Origin: Persicaria tinctoria
Lineage: Eukaryota > Streptophyta > Magnoliopsida > Caryophyllales > Polygonaceae
DNA length: 64,000 nucleotides
Direction of reading: 5' to 3'
Assembly: GCA_037127255.1 (NCBI GenBank)
Contig: JBANSL010000012.1
Coordinates: forward strand, 31,921,115 to 31,985,114
The position numbers and the translations under genes were made by a program. The stretch's first letter is position 1. Every line of letters starts with the position of its first letter. The notes beneath the pieces are model-generated. The model had not been told where the DNA came from. It saw only the letters and a list, made by a program, of their open reading frames with translations, and searched no databases. Positions 12,523 to 24,500 of this stretch are shown here, in pieces.

Positions 12523-15500
12523 CTGTAGAATGTGTTTTAGTAAGATACAGTTAACCTCTACAGCACAGAAAAGAGAGAAGAAGATGAAGCTGAATAAAAA
12601 CAATGGGCAATATACCTGATCTACAAGTTGGCTACTGTGTTGCCGCACCTTGTCCACTACTTTCATCGCTGCAGCTCTCCGCAAATCACTTATTGACTTG
12701 CATGCCACAAGAAGGGGATACATTAGCGCCTACATGAACAAACTTCGTTAGTGGGAAGCCATAACAGGTAACATGCTTAATAGCAAGGAAGCTTGTTAAT
12801 CAACACAGATCATGATGGACAATAAAATTTTCAGGAAATGTACACATGGGTATGATCACAAGCACTGTCATATGGATCCTTCCAAACGGATGACATTTTC
12901 TGTTTCAATTTCGTAGGGAAACTCGGAAACACACATTCTTATGTAAAATTATGGAAACTCCAAACAAGCAACTAGGATCTTTGCCTCTTGACATCAAGCG
13001 GGTGGTTAGAGAGAGAAACTCTCAAAGAAGGAATTTTCCTTCTTGCCTTCCCCCTTGTTCCGGCAAGCTCTCCGGTCACCTCCTCCGTTAGTTTACCGGC
13101 TCCATCCTAATCGGAAACACTCTCACGCCTCTCCCTCTCTTCTTCTCACTGTCAAGATCTATCTCTGAATTCAATATGGAATTTACTATGGCCAACCACC
13201 TTTGTCGGGTTCATTGATTACAACTACCTTCGGTAGTTGGAAACCTCCCACAGATTTTATTTCCCCTTCACATCGGCTTCCTCCTCCCTCCCAAGCACTG
13301 GTCCCTGTCCCCGAGCTTCTGGGTAACCCAGGTGGTCCGCCGCCCCAGGCGGTGGCACCCTTGGCGTCGCCGAGTTGGTGTAACCGTTGGCAACCTCCAC
13401 AAAATCTCCCAGTGTTTCGAAAACTAGCCGTTACAACCCCCTCTCCTAGCCGTTTCTCTCTGACTCTTCTAGCCGTTACCTCACAACGGTCAACTTTTTT
13501 CAAATTCGTTTGACTTTCGTTGACCATTGCCTCCCCTCTCTGTCGTCACTGACCTGACGGTGCTCCGGCACCGGAGCTCAGTCTCTCTGTTTTTCCTTCT
13601 GCCTTTTTCTGTTGTGTTCTTCCTTTTCTCCCTTCCCTTCCTTCCTTACGGAAAAATTTACTTCTCCGGTCTCACCTTCACCTTCCTCCGACCAAACTCT
13701 CCTCCGGGGGACGGCTTCACACCTCCTACCGACAAATTAACCTTCACCGGAGCTTCCTCTTCCCCTCCCGCTCCTACAGCCTTTCCAATTTTTTGCCTAA
13801 TCGACTGTGCCAGGATTTCCCTTTTCGGATTAGGGTTTCGCCTCGATAGCTCTCAAATTGGGGGTTTTGGGTGGGGCTCGATTTTCCTGCAAAGGAAAAG
13901 AAATTTGGGCTCACCTGAACCCTCACTTCAGTGGTCTGCCCTAGATCTATCATCAATTACGTGTTCGACCGCCAGCTGATGGAGATGGACAAATCTCCAG
14001 GGAATACGAGACGGGGAGTCCAACTTACCCCGACACCGGTACAGGACGCAGGAGGTCAAGTTTCCACCTCAAAGATGACAGTACTGGGTACCATACCAAA
14101 ACACTCTTCACCTACCAAGAACAAACAGACATCAAGAGTGCGAACGGATTCTCATCCACCAATTAGTCAAGATAATGATTCTTCGAAGGCCATTGGCGGC
14201 CAGATGAACAAGGTAAACAATAATACACAGCCCGAGGCGTCCATTCCTCCCTATTTCACACCGTTTCAATACGGTCAGGTACCTCCCTCTTCCTCCCTTC
14301 CCCTGGTTCAAGCCAGGTCCTCTAGGGTAGATTTTGATGTGCAAAAGATCTCTAAGAAGGGACAATCTATGTGTGATATGGTCAAGAAGATCCCTAAGGA
14401 GGGACAATCTTTGATTTCCCAATATTTTACCTCTGATAAGTCCTGTGTGACTGATAATTTGCAAAAGACCTCGAGGAAGGGGCAACAACCTGATAACCTC
14501 TTCTCTGCTAACACTAATCAAAACATTGTCCTTCCTCTGATTGAGCCAACTAATGGTACCTCTATGGTAGCCAACCCCATCCACTCTACCACTAAAGACT
14601 GCAATTCTGATATTGGGGTGGGGAATTCAGAGAATGTGAACCCTGAGACTACTACCCCCAACCAGGAACCTACCCCTGCTGAAGCTTATAGAACCCCCCC
14701 CGGCCCTTCCTCTTCACTGGCCAAGAAACCAAACCCTACAACTACTAATAACCTACATGGAGCATGGGTTACTAGACCACAAGTGGCTGAGACCAACAGG
14801 AGAACTAGAGGATACAGACTCTCTTTCCAAAACTCTGGGGAAGGAGACACAGTGAAAGCAAAGAAAGATGAAATTCTGAGCTTAGAGGAAGCTTGGGGTC
14901 ATGCATTAGTGGGATATGTAGTAGGGAGATTTCCAGGTTTTGATGCTATTGCAAACTTAAAGAGAAACTGGCCAAAACATGAATATAATGCACAAGGTGG
15001 ATGGCTTATGTTCAAATTCTCCAGTGAAGAGGATAGGGACTCAGTGTTGATGAGGGGACCTTTTACAGGACCAGGTTACACACTTCTCCTCAAAAGTGTA
15101 CCTGAAAGATTTACATTTGACAAAGCCCTTTTCTCTACCCTTCCTGTTTGGATCAGGATTCATAAATTACCAACTGAGTTCTGGACCCCAATTATGTTAG
15201 AAAAAATTGCATCAAAAATAGGAGATCCAATCATGACTGATGGATATACTGAAGACAGGTCAAAACAACTCTATGCAAGAGTACTAGTGGATATGGATTG
15301 CTCAAAAGAAAAGAGAAACGTAATACATATTGAGTTTGATGATGCTCCTGATCATACATGCTTCATAGAATATGAAAACCTCCCCCCTAGATGCAATAGA
15401 TGCTCCACCTATGGACATGAAACAAACAAGTGCCCTGCTGCCAAAGGTACAAACATGGAAAACAGAGGTATGGCTCACCATGCTCAGCAGAAAACCTATA

Positions 15501-18500
15501 GAGAAAAAGCTAGCTCTTCAACTGCAGGAGGTTCTTCCTCTCTCCCCTTGACCCAACCTGGTCCTGCTGCTACCTCACAGGAGCCTACCCCTGCCCCCCC
15601 TCCCCCCCCTCCAACACAAAACTCATCCTTGATACCCAACACCACTCTCTCCACTACACCCTCCTCATCTGATCAACCCTCCTCCCCTACCTCCTTACCA
15701 TCAAAAGTTTCTGGGAATCCCATCTTAAACCAAGAATCCCAACCCCCCCTCCACCCTCCTCTGCTCCCTACCCCTAACCCTGAGCAGTTACTACATCACT
15801 CTCACCCACACAGGTCCTCCCACTCTCCCTCTCAGAATTCCCCTTCTTCTGGTTTTAAATCCACCATGACCAATGTCAGATCCTCCCTTCTCTCTTCTCT
15901 AGAAAGGATTAATCAAGTTTATCAGAGGAAGAAAAACTCCCTCCCTCCTGCACGAACCGAAGAAGATATGAGGGATATACAACAGACTTACATTGAAGTT
16001 TCAAGAAGGGTTGAAGAGGAAATGAGGATAGATGATAGGATGAAAGAAAAAGAAAAAGGAATGAAAAAGAAAAAAGTTACCTTTGCTAGCAACAACTCAT
16101 TCCATGTCCTACAGGAAATGCCTGAGGAGATAGCCTCTGAGTTACAAAGGCCTGAGAATCTAACCAATACAGAAAGGATTACTGACATGTGCAAAGAGCC
16201 AAGCTCCAGCAAATCTAAAGACAAAACTGCTGGGAAAGAACCAGGTAAAGAGCACCCCACTGTAGAGGTCAGAAGGAGTGGGAGACTAAATAAACAAGGG
16301 CAACCCTCTAGTATTGAGCAGGAGTTACAAGAAGCAACTCCTGATGACAGTGGAGAGGAAGATGGGATGGATTTTGTGTTGGCTTTAACAAATTGGCCAG
16401 TTCACAGTGTGGGGGGAGGGCAAACCATGGAAAAAGGGCCTAGCACCCTTCGAAAAAGGTCCAAATGTTAATAGCTTCTTGGAATGTTAGGGGGTTCAAC
16501 AGCACCTCCAAACACAAAGCTGTTACAAAGTTCCTGAGAGAGAAAAATATCTGTTTTCTTGGAATTCTAGAAACTAAGTTGGACCTACCAAAACTCCAAA
16601 GTATCATGCAAAAGAGTTTCCCACAATGGAGCTACACTCATAATTTTGACCAAAGCTCTGCTGGGAGAATTGTTATCATATGGGACTCACAAAGAATCAC
16701 CTTTAACCCTAGAAGAATCACTGATCAAGCCATCTGTGGGCAGATACAGTGTAAAATCTCTGGAAAATGCTTTGAAATAGCCCAAGTCTATGGCCTGCAT
16801 ACCATTGTTAATAGGAGAAGTCTTTGGAGAAGTCTAGCTGATGAAATGGAACACACTAACTCACCTTGGTTGGTGCAAGGAGACTTCAATGCAATCATGA
16901 GATCCTGTGAAAGGAAACATGGGGCTACTGTTACTGCCTATGAAATTTCTGATTTATGGGATCTTTGTGCAGAGTTAGATCTTCATGATTCTGTCAGTGA
17001 TGGTTTAGATCACACATGGTTTAAAGGGAAGAAATCGACCAAAATTGATAGAGTGATGGTTAATGGTCACTGGGACACTTTAAACCTCTACTGTAAAGCA
17101 AACTTTATCCTACCAAAGTCCTTTTGTGACCATTGCCAAGTTCTTGTGGAGGTGCTTGAGCAGCAAAGATATAATAAACCCCCTTTCAAATACTTCAACA
17201 TGTGGAGTCAGAGTGATAATTTTCAACAATTGGTACAAGATAACTGGGCTCACAACAGACATGGATCCCAGCAATACCTTCTCTGCAAGAAGCTCCAAAA
17301 TCTTAAAAAAACTCTACAGGCCCTCAACAGAAATCAATTCTCAAATATCAGTAATAGAGCTAAAGATGCAGAGACTGACTATGAGAAAGCTTTTATGGAT
17401 CTGAGGAATGATTCTAACTCTCCTGAACTAGCTCTAGCCCTGGAAACTGCCAAGAAAAAAGCTAATAGACTAAAAGAGGCTGAATTCAAATTCTTATCAC
17501 AGCTTGCAAAAACTAAACATATCTTTGAGAGTGATAAATGTAATGCCTATTTCCATGGTGTTATGAGGAAAAACATGAAGAGGAATCACGTGAGTTCCCT
17601 GGTTAAAGATAATGGTATGGAAACCATGTCTCTGAATGAGGTTGCTGAAGAATTTGTGCAATTCTATACTGGTTTGCTGGGTACTGAAAAAATGACCTCA
17701 GATGTTGATGCCAGATTAGTAAGAGATGGTGGTGCTATCCTCAGTATGGACACCCACCCTCAACTTATAAGTCCTATCTCCTCTGAAGAAATCAAAGCTG
17801 CATTGTGGAACATTGGTGATGATAAGTCCCCCGGCCCTGATGGCTACACTTCAAAATTCTTTAAAGACACCTGGAGCATAACTGGCACCCAACTTACAAA
17901 TGCTGTCCTGGAATTCTTCTACTCGGGTAAACTAATCAAACAGGCTAACCATACCTCCATTGCCCTGATTGCCAAAACCCCAAACCCAAAAACAGTTGGT
18001 GACTATAGGCCTATCTCTTGCTGTAACATATCCTACAAAATTATCACCAAAATTCTTGCAGCTAGGCTCTCTCCCATCTTGAAAAATCTAATTTCACCCT
18101 CACAGATTGGGTTTATTGAAGGAAGAGCTATGAATGAAAATATTTTTCTCCTCCAAGAACTAATAAGGAAATACACGAGGAAGAGAATAAGTCCTAGATG
18201 CATCTTGAATCTTGACCTAAAGAAAGCCTATGATACAATATCATGGAGCTTTATAAAACAGATGCTTCACCACTTAAATTTTCCTCCTCTGTTCACTCAC
18301 TGGATTCTGGAATGCATATGTTCACCTTCATATTCTATTAGCATAAATGGTTCAATGCAGGGATTCTTCCAAGGAAAAAGGGGACTAAGACAAGGTGACC
18401 CTATATCACCTCTAATCTTTGTCCTTTCTGTGGATTACCTTTCTAGAATTTTAAAATGTAGGACAAGATTACCAGGTTTTAAATTCCACCCTAAATGTGA

Positions 18501-21500
18501 AAACCTACAAATCTCTCACCTTGCTTATGCAGATGATCTACTGCTAATGTCTAGAGGAGACAAGAGTTCAATGACTATTTTATTAGATGCTCTCACTCAT
18601 TTTTCTGAAGTCTCAGGGTTGGAGATCAGTCCCTCCAAATCTTCCTACTTTTTAGCAGGAGCTACAGCTGCAGACAAAGCCTTCCTTGCCTCAAGATCAG
18701 GATTCTCCCAAGGATCCTTCCCCTTCAGATACCTAGGCATTCCCATCTCATCCGGGAGGCTCACAATCTCACAGTTTTCCCCTTTTCTTGACAAAATCCT
18801 AGCTAACATCAGTTACTGGAATTCCAAAACCCTCTCTTATGCTGGAAAGGTGGAACTCATCAGGTCAGTTCTTCAAGGTATAAGTGCCTTCTGGCTATCC
18901 ATTGTCCCCTCCCCCTCTAATCTCATTGACAAGATTAACAGCCTCTGTGCTAAGTTTCTCTGGAAATCTCATAGAATCAAATGGAAAGATGTTTGTTTAC
19001 CAAAAGAAGAGGGGGGGCTTGGTTTAAAAGATTTGAAAATCTGGAATCATGCATTTCTTGCTAGAATTTTATGGAATATTGATAGGAAGAAAGATAGCCT
19101 ATGGATTAGGTGGGTACACCATCAATATCTTAAACATGTAAATCTGTGGAACTGGGAGGTTCATGACAAAAATGACTCCCCCTTGATTAAAAAACTCCTG
19201 TCTATTAGGACTGCTCTTCTAACATCCACAGGTACTGCACAAGGAGCATCTGATCTACTCAACAGTTGGGCACAGGATGGAAAATTCAATATCCAAACAG
19301 CTTACAACCACTTCAGATGGAGGGCTCCTAAACCACCCTGGGCATCTGTGGTTTGGGACAATGCAATTGTTCCAAAACACTCTTTCATTCTATGGCTGGC
19401 TGCTAAGGGAAGACTTGCTACAAGGGACCTAAACAAATTCGGGGAAGTTGACTTAAACTGCCAATTCTGTAATCAATATCAGGAATCCCACCTACACCTC
19501 TTTTTTGCTTGTAATTTCTCCAGAAATGTGTGGTCACAGGTAAGGACTTGGCTTGGACTTTGGAGAGGAATGAGTACCCTCAGAAGTGGGCTCAAATGGC
19601 TTAAAAAGGAGGCAAGAGGAAATGGATGGAGCTCCAAAGCTAAAAGGATTGCACTTGCAGCCACTGTCTATCTCATCTGGAGATCAAGGAATGAGAAAAT
19701 CTATGAAAATTCAAGCAAAAGTGTGGAAGAAATCGTCCATCTAATCAAGCTACATGTCTGCAAAGCTCTCTCACATGATTTTGGCTTGCACTTCAGACCA
19801 GGAATGGCTCTACAGGATGGTTTAATCCAAGCTACAAGAGGCTCTGCCTAGCTACTGTTTTTGGCTTGACTTCAGAATATAGGAAGGATGGTTTACACCT
19901 TGTAATTTTGCTCTCTCTAAACCTTCCTAAGACTAGTTCTCTTAAGGCTCACAGGCCCGTATGTATGCTTAACTTCCATATTAGGTAGCAAGAGGGAGCC
20001 TATTGTTTAGGTGTGCTAGTTTGTGGGTATGTAAATCCCTTGATGGCATAGCCGAAGGGGGATTTCCATTCTCACAAAACTAGGGGGTAGGCCCGACTTC
20101 GGATAGCCTTGGCTTGAAGAGACATGGGGTTACCCTGAGCCTTACGCTCAACACACCCATCGATTGGAACAACATATTTGTTCCATGATTTTGGTTGCCT
20201 CGGTCTGGTGACTCACATCATCAAACCGCACCTTTTGTACTATGTAATTACTTTCTTTACTTGCAATATATTAACCTTTAAAATCAAAAAAAAAAAAAAT
20301 GGAAACTCCAAACAAATTAACGTTTTCCCATTTCCATTTCCTGTTTCTTATTCGTTTTGTTTCCATGTAACATATACTCAACATCCCTAATTTACTTTCA
20401 CCCTGCTGGTGTCCTTCACATCAAGACAAATATATTTGCTAACATGGGAAGGATATGAAATAGATCACTCTGTTTCTGAAATGTATAGGCCATTGTCCTT
20501 AGGGTGCATAAGAATATAAGGTGGAAACCCTAAATGCAAGCAGGTTTCAAGTAGAAAAGTGATGCACAAGTAGTTGGAATCAGAAATGAAGTTCCCACTA
20601 AAAAACAATAAAACAAAGGAAATAACAAAGATAATAATATGAGGACCCAAAAGAATGAATTCATGTATTGAGAAAATAGAATTTTGTACATTGTCCTACT
20701 GTGAAAGATTACATATAAATCATTTTAAAACTTTGCCTCTTTTTTGCAAAAAATAAAAATAAAAAAATTCCTGCATGATGATTGACAGATAGAATGAAGA
20801 ATCACAGGGGGAATCGGGTGTCCCTAAATCTGAGAATAGCACAATCAAAACTAATAGGGAAATCTTAAGGCAATCACAATCACATGGACCTAAACCTATT
20901 AGTCAAAACTAATAACTGAACTAATAGGGCAATCTTAAGGTTCAGAAATTATCAACAGCATACCTGAGGATGACTTTGTCCAATCCGCACCAAAATTGAC
21001 TGTATAAGTTCTCTCACAGCTTGATTGTTAGAGTGTATTCGAGCAATAATCTGTGGCAAAACAACCAGCCAAGTGTCTATACTGACAAGCCCAAAACCCC
21101 TTTGTAGAGCCATTTGCACTTCTGCCGTTGCCCCATGATTGAACCATAGTGTTAGAAGCCGAAGTATATCCTAAAACAGGAGCCAAGAAATCTGGTTAAA
21201 CAGGTAGTTTCCATAAATGATTAAATCAACAAATTATAGAAAGGGCAACCTTTAAGGCGCAACTAGTGGCCTAAATAAACAAAAGCCTTCTTGAAAATCA
21301 TAAATTCTATCGAAATGCACTATATTGCATGCAAGCAATGGATCTCTATTTCTACAAGGACAAATTTCCCAGACGATGAAGTAAATTTATGAGCTTAAAA
21401 CGAGTTTCAGAAACCAGAATAGTATAATTATCAAACAATGCCACTTAAAAGGATAGGAGGTTGGCTTAGTAAATGAAATATATGGCACCAAGATCCTTTT

Positions 21501-24500
21501 ACAGGAAAAAGAGAATGTATTAATATTGAAAACAGAGAAAAATATGTACAAGGATCTTAAGGCACAAGGATGAGTTCATAATAGAAAATTTCAACTTATT
21601 TCTTAAGGTACCAAAAAGTTCACTGTGCCTTTAGGCCAGGACTATCATAAGGAGCTAATGATTGAAGCAAAGAATCAACAATATAGAAACAAATACAGTT
21701 TCACACAAGGATTAACCTGCAAACTGTCATCAATGCCCTTAGAATTCGCTGCACAAGCTATTGAGTGGAAATATCCCGTGACTGCTGCAACCACAAACTG
21801 GGCTGCTGTATTACCAAAACCTCTCAAAGTATAGTGTGACATCACTGCAGTGTTAAACAGGGCCCAAGTGTGCCAAGCTTTTCCCCAATCCGGAGCAAAC
21901 TGAGTAGCATTTCTTAATGCACTGAGAATTTCTACAAATTGATAAAATATTGTAAACAAAAATTCAATAAAAAAATATTTACCAGTTCAAAAAAAAAAAT
22001 TCAATGAAAAAATGTATACAACTATTAATTTCAGGCATCCACTTACCTTGTATCGACTCGTCATTTAACAAAGGAGTAAGCTCCCGCTGCCATGTTCCTA
22101 GTTTGAGATACACACGAGCAAGAAGTGGAGCACTTGGAGAATTTTGAACCCCATTCTGACATATTGGAGAAGCATTTGGAGCACTAGAGAGCTCAAAGGC
22201 CAAATCCTACAATCAAATAAGTTCATGTTAAGTTGACATACCACATATATATGTGGTATTTGAGGCGCTAAAAAGCTGAACATTACCTGCAATCTAGTAA
22301 ATGCATCCTTCCTCTTATGGTCCTCCCCAAGTGACCAGAGATATTTCAAGTATCCTAGCATTACCTGTGGAGGCCCATGGTACTGTACATTCCGTGCAGA
22401 TGTCTCTGGATCATACTGAACAATATGTATTAAAAAAACAAGTCATGGAACTTCAAGAAAAATATTAACATAAGCAATTGAAACAAGAAGCTATCAATAA
22501 GAGTTGTTGGTACATTTTGTAAAATCAGTAAAAAGAAATAGAAATGCTACTGAGGTAAGGTCAGAACAGTTGAGTAATGCAGGGTTGTGTGAAGCTTTAA
22601 TCATAAGCAGAAGCTTGGATTTGTACGAGAAGGCATTTCGAATACACGTATACGGTATATCACAAGTGTATTTCATGTTTGGCCCTCTCTGGTAGTAAAG
22701 AAACACACCTAAATGAAAAGGCTCTGAAAAAAGCAAGTTCTAATTAGCAAAATTTGACCTTTTCTAGTGGTTAAAATAAGACAAATGACCAATGATCAGT
22801 CCAAAGTTCCAAACCTTGTTGATCTGTACAAGCACGTTATTGTGCCCAAAGTAAGATGGTTACTCCATCAAAATAGAGTCAAGTAGAAACACCAAAGGAC
22901 AAGGAAAATCTTGATCACTGTTATTCAGAAGATAAATTTACCAGCCACCTAGTGTCATGGCAGAAAAATTAGCGGACTCACAAGAATGAAGTTTCACATA
23001 TACGGAGTTTTTTTTTTATTCCTAGTTTGAGATGAGATTAAGAATGGTTTGTTTTCTGATGAATGGAATTATGGAACAGGCTATTCTCTAATAAATAGGA
23101 GCTCATACTTATTCCACTTATTGAAAAAGAGCAAAACATATTACAGTAAAAGAAAAGAAGAAAACCCCGGAAAAACCAAGGTTAACGAGTTCATCAACCA
23201 TTTCAAGAATACCTGTAGAAGCTTAACTAAAGTAGATTTAGCTTGACTAATTCGTCCACTTTTACGGCAGAGGCAAGAAAACTTGAGCCATGTTTCAATA
23301 TCTTCAGTAGGTGGCAGAACAAGCGCTCTTACTGCCAAAAGAGCTTGCCATACCTGTAGGTCAAAAAGAAGACATAAGAATCTTATACTAGATTTGGCAG
23401 GTAATCGCAATCCCTTGATTGGTGAAGGTAATATAACAGGAAATATTCTCAAAATATGGGAGAAATACAAGTCTCGGTAGGGGCAATAATGGGCCAAAAA
23501 GGTGGAAGTGGAATAGATTAACAGTTTGCAAATAACAACTCATCAGCTACTTTATAGCTAAGTATTCGTCACTTTCTTAAATGCAAGCTCTAAAACTTAT
23601 CCTCCTAAGAAAGGAAAAGTGGAAGGTTTGAAACGGGATATAATGCTAAAAAAAAATTGCTATACTATTCCCATATTGATAAAATGTGCCACTGCATTGC
23701 GTTCACATCATGCGGAATATAAACCAATAACAACCTGTAAGAGTGTAAGAACCTCTGCCTTATAAATCACTTTACATTTGGAGGGTGCTGGTAGAAGTAC
23801 CATCTGTTGCAGAAAGACAATGGAGTGTGCTACATACCTCAACATTTCGCTTAACTCCTCGTATGCGTTGATTCCACATATTTCTAATAAGTGCTCGACG
23901 TCCTTCAGCAACAGAGTTCCCAACAGGCAAAGTACAATAATCAATAACCTACAATGCAAACTCACATGATTGAGCTAGGGAGAAACAAATCAATATTCAA
24001 TAGTCAACAATTTTGGGCTCATGCCTAATACCTCTTCAAGTTCAGACAACTGTTGAACACGGACCATGTTGATGTAGGCACGCTCGTAGCTCTCTAGTAC
24101 CTAGATGAATACTCAACAAGTTTATCATTTCCAACATATAACTACCAAAAGGCCTCTTTTTTTCCAACTATTATTGCTATTATTATCAGGAGACCTGGCA
24201 GCTTACATTACACGAGTAATAAAAGACTTTTAGTGAAAGCATTTTCAAAGAACAAATCCTTACCAAAGCTGCAAGCTCTGTAGCCAAACATTTCCTTGCC
24301 CTCTCAACATATTCTCGTGCTTCATCATACTAGAAGTATCATCCATAAGTGTAAGGAATAAGCGGTTTCACCATAAATAAAGAGACAATTGAAAACTATA
24401 CAGCCCACCTGACGGCGCCGAACAAAGAGAACAGCCCTGTAGAATGTACCATTGCTGCTACTATCCCCACTAGCAGAGATATTTCCCAGAGCACGAAGCC

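Larger units (their letters stand above)
12968..20298 (+). mobile_element. Full-length L1-type LINE inside TOR intron 42
   Basis: The element is about 7.33 kb, bounded by perfect 17-bp target duplications and ending in a 14-A tail (20285-20298). It has a ~960-bp, C/T-rich 5' UTR (12968-13930), an open ORF1 (DUF4283 plus CCHC knuckle), an open ORF2 (endonuclease, reverse transcriptase, zf-RVT) and a ~430-bp 3' UTR (19852-20284). Its orientation is opposite to TOR. Intact ORFs, an intact tail and identical duplications point to a recent, possibly still competent insertion. Unlike the two LINE relics at 1.7-7.1 kb it has no RNase H domain and belongs to another L1 lineage. Confidence 0.95.

Noticed and set aside
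13186..13527. Minus-strand 113-codon open frame in the LINE 5' region
   Set aside because: It is antisense to the C/T-rich 5' UTR of the LINE and low in complexity, with no family match.
22339..22366. Exon end at CCACAG/GTAATG in TOR
   Set aside because: The following bases code for the conserved VMLGYLKY and the frame continues. The real donor is at 22286, where the same GTAATG word follows ACTAGATTGCAG.
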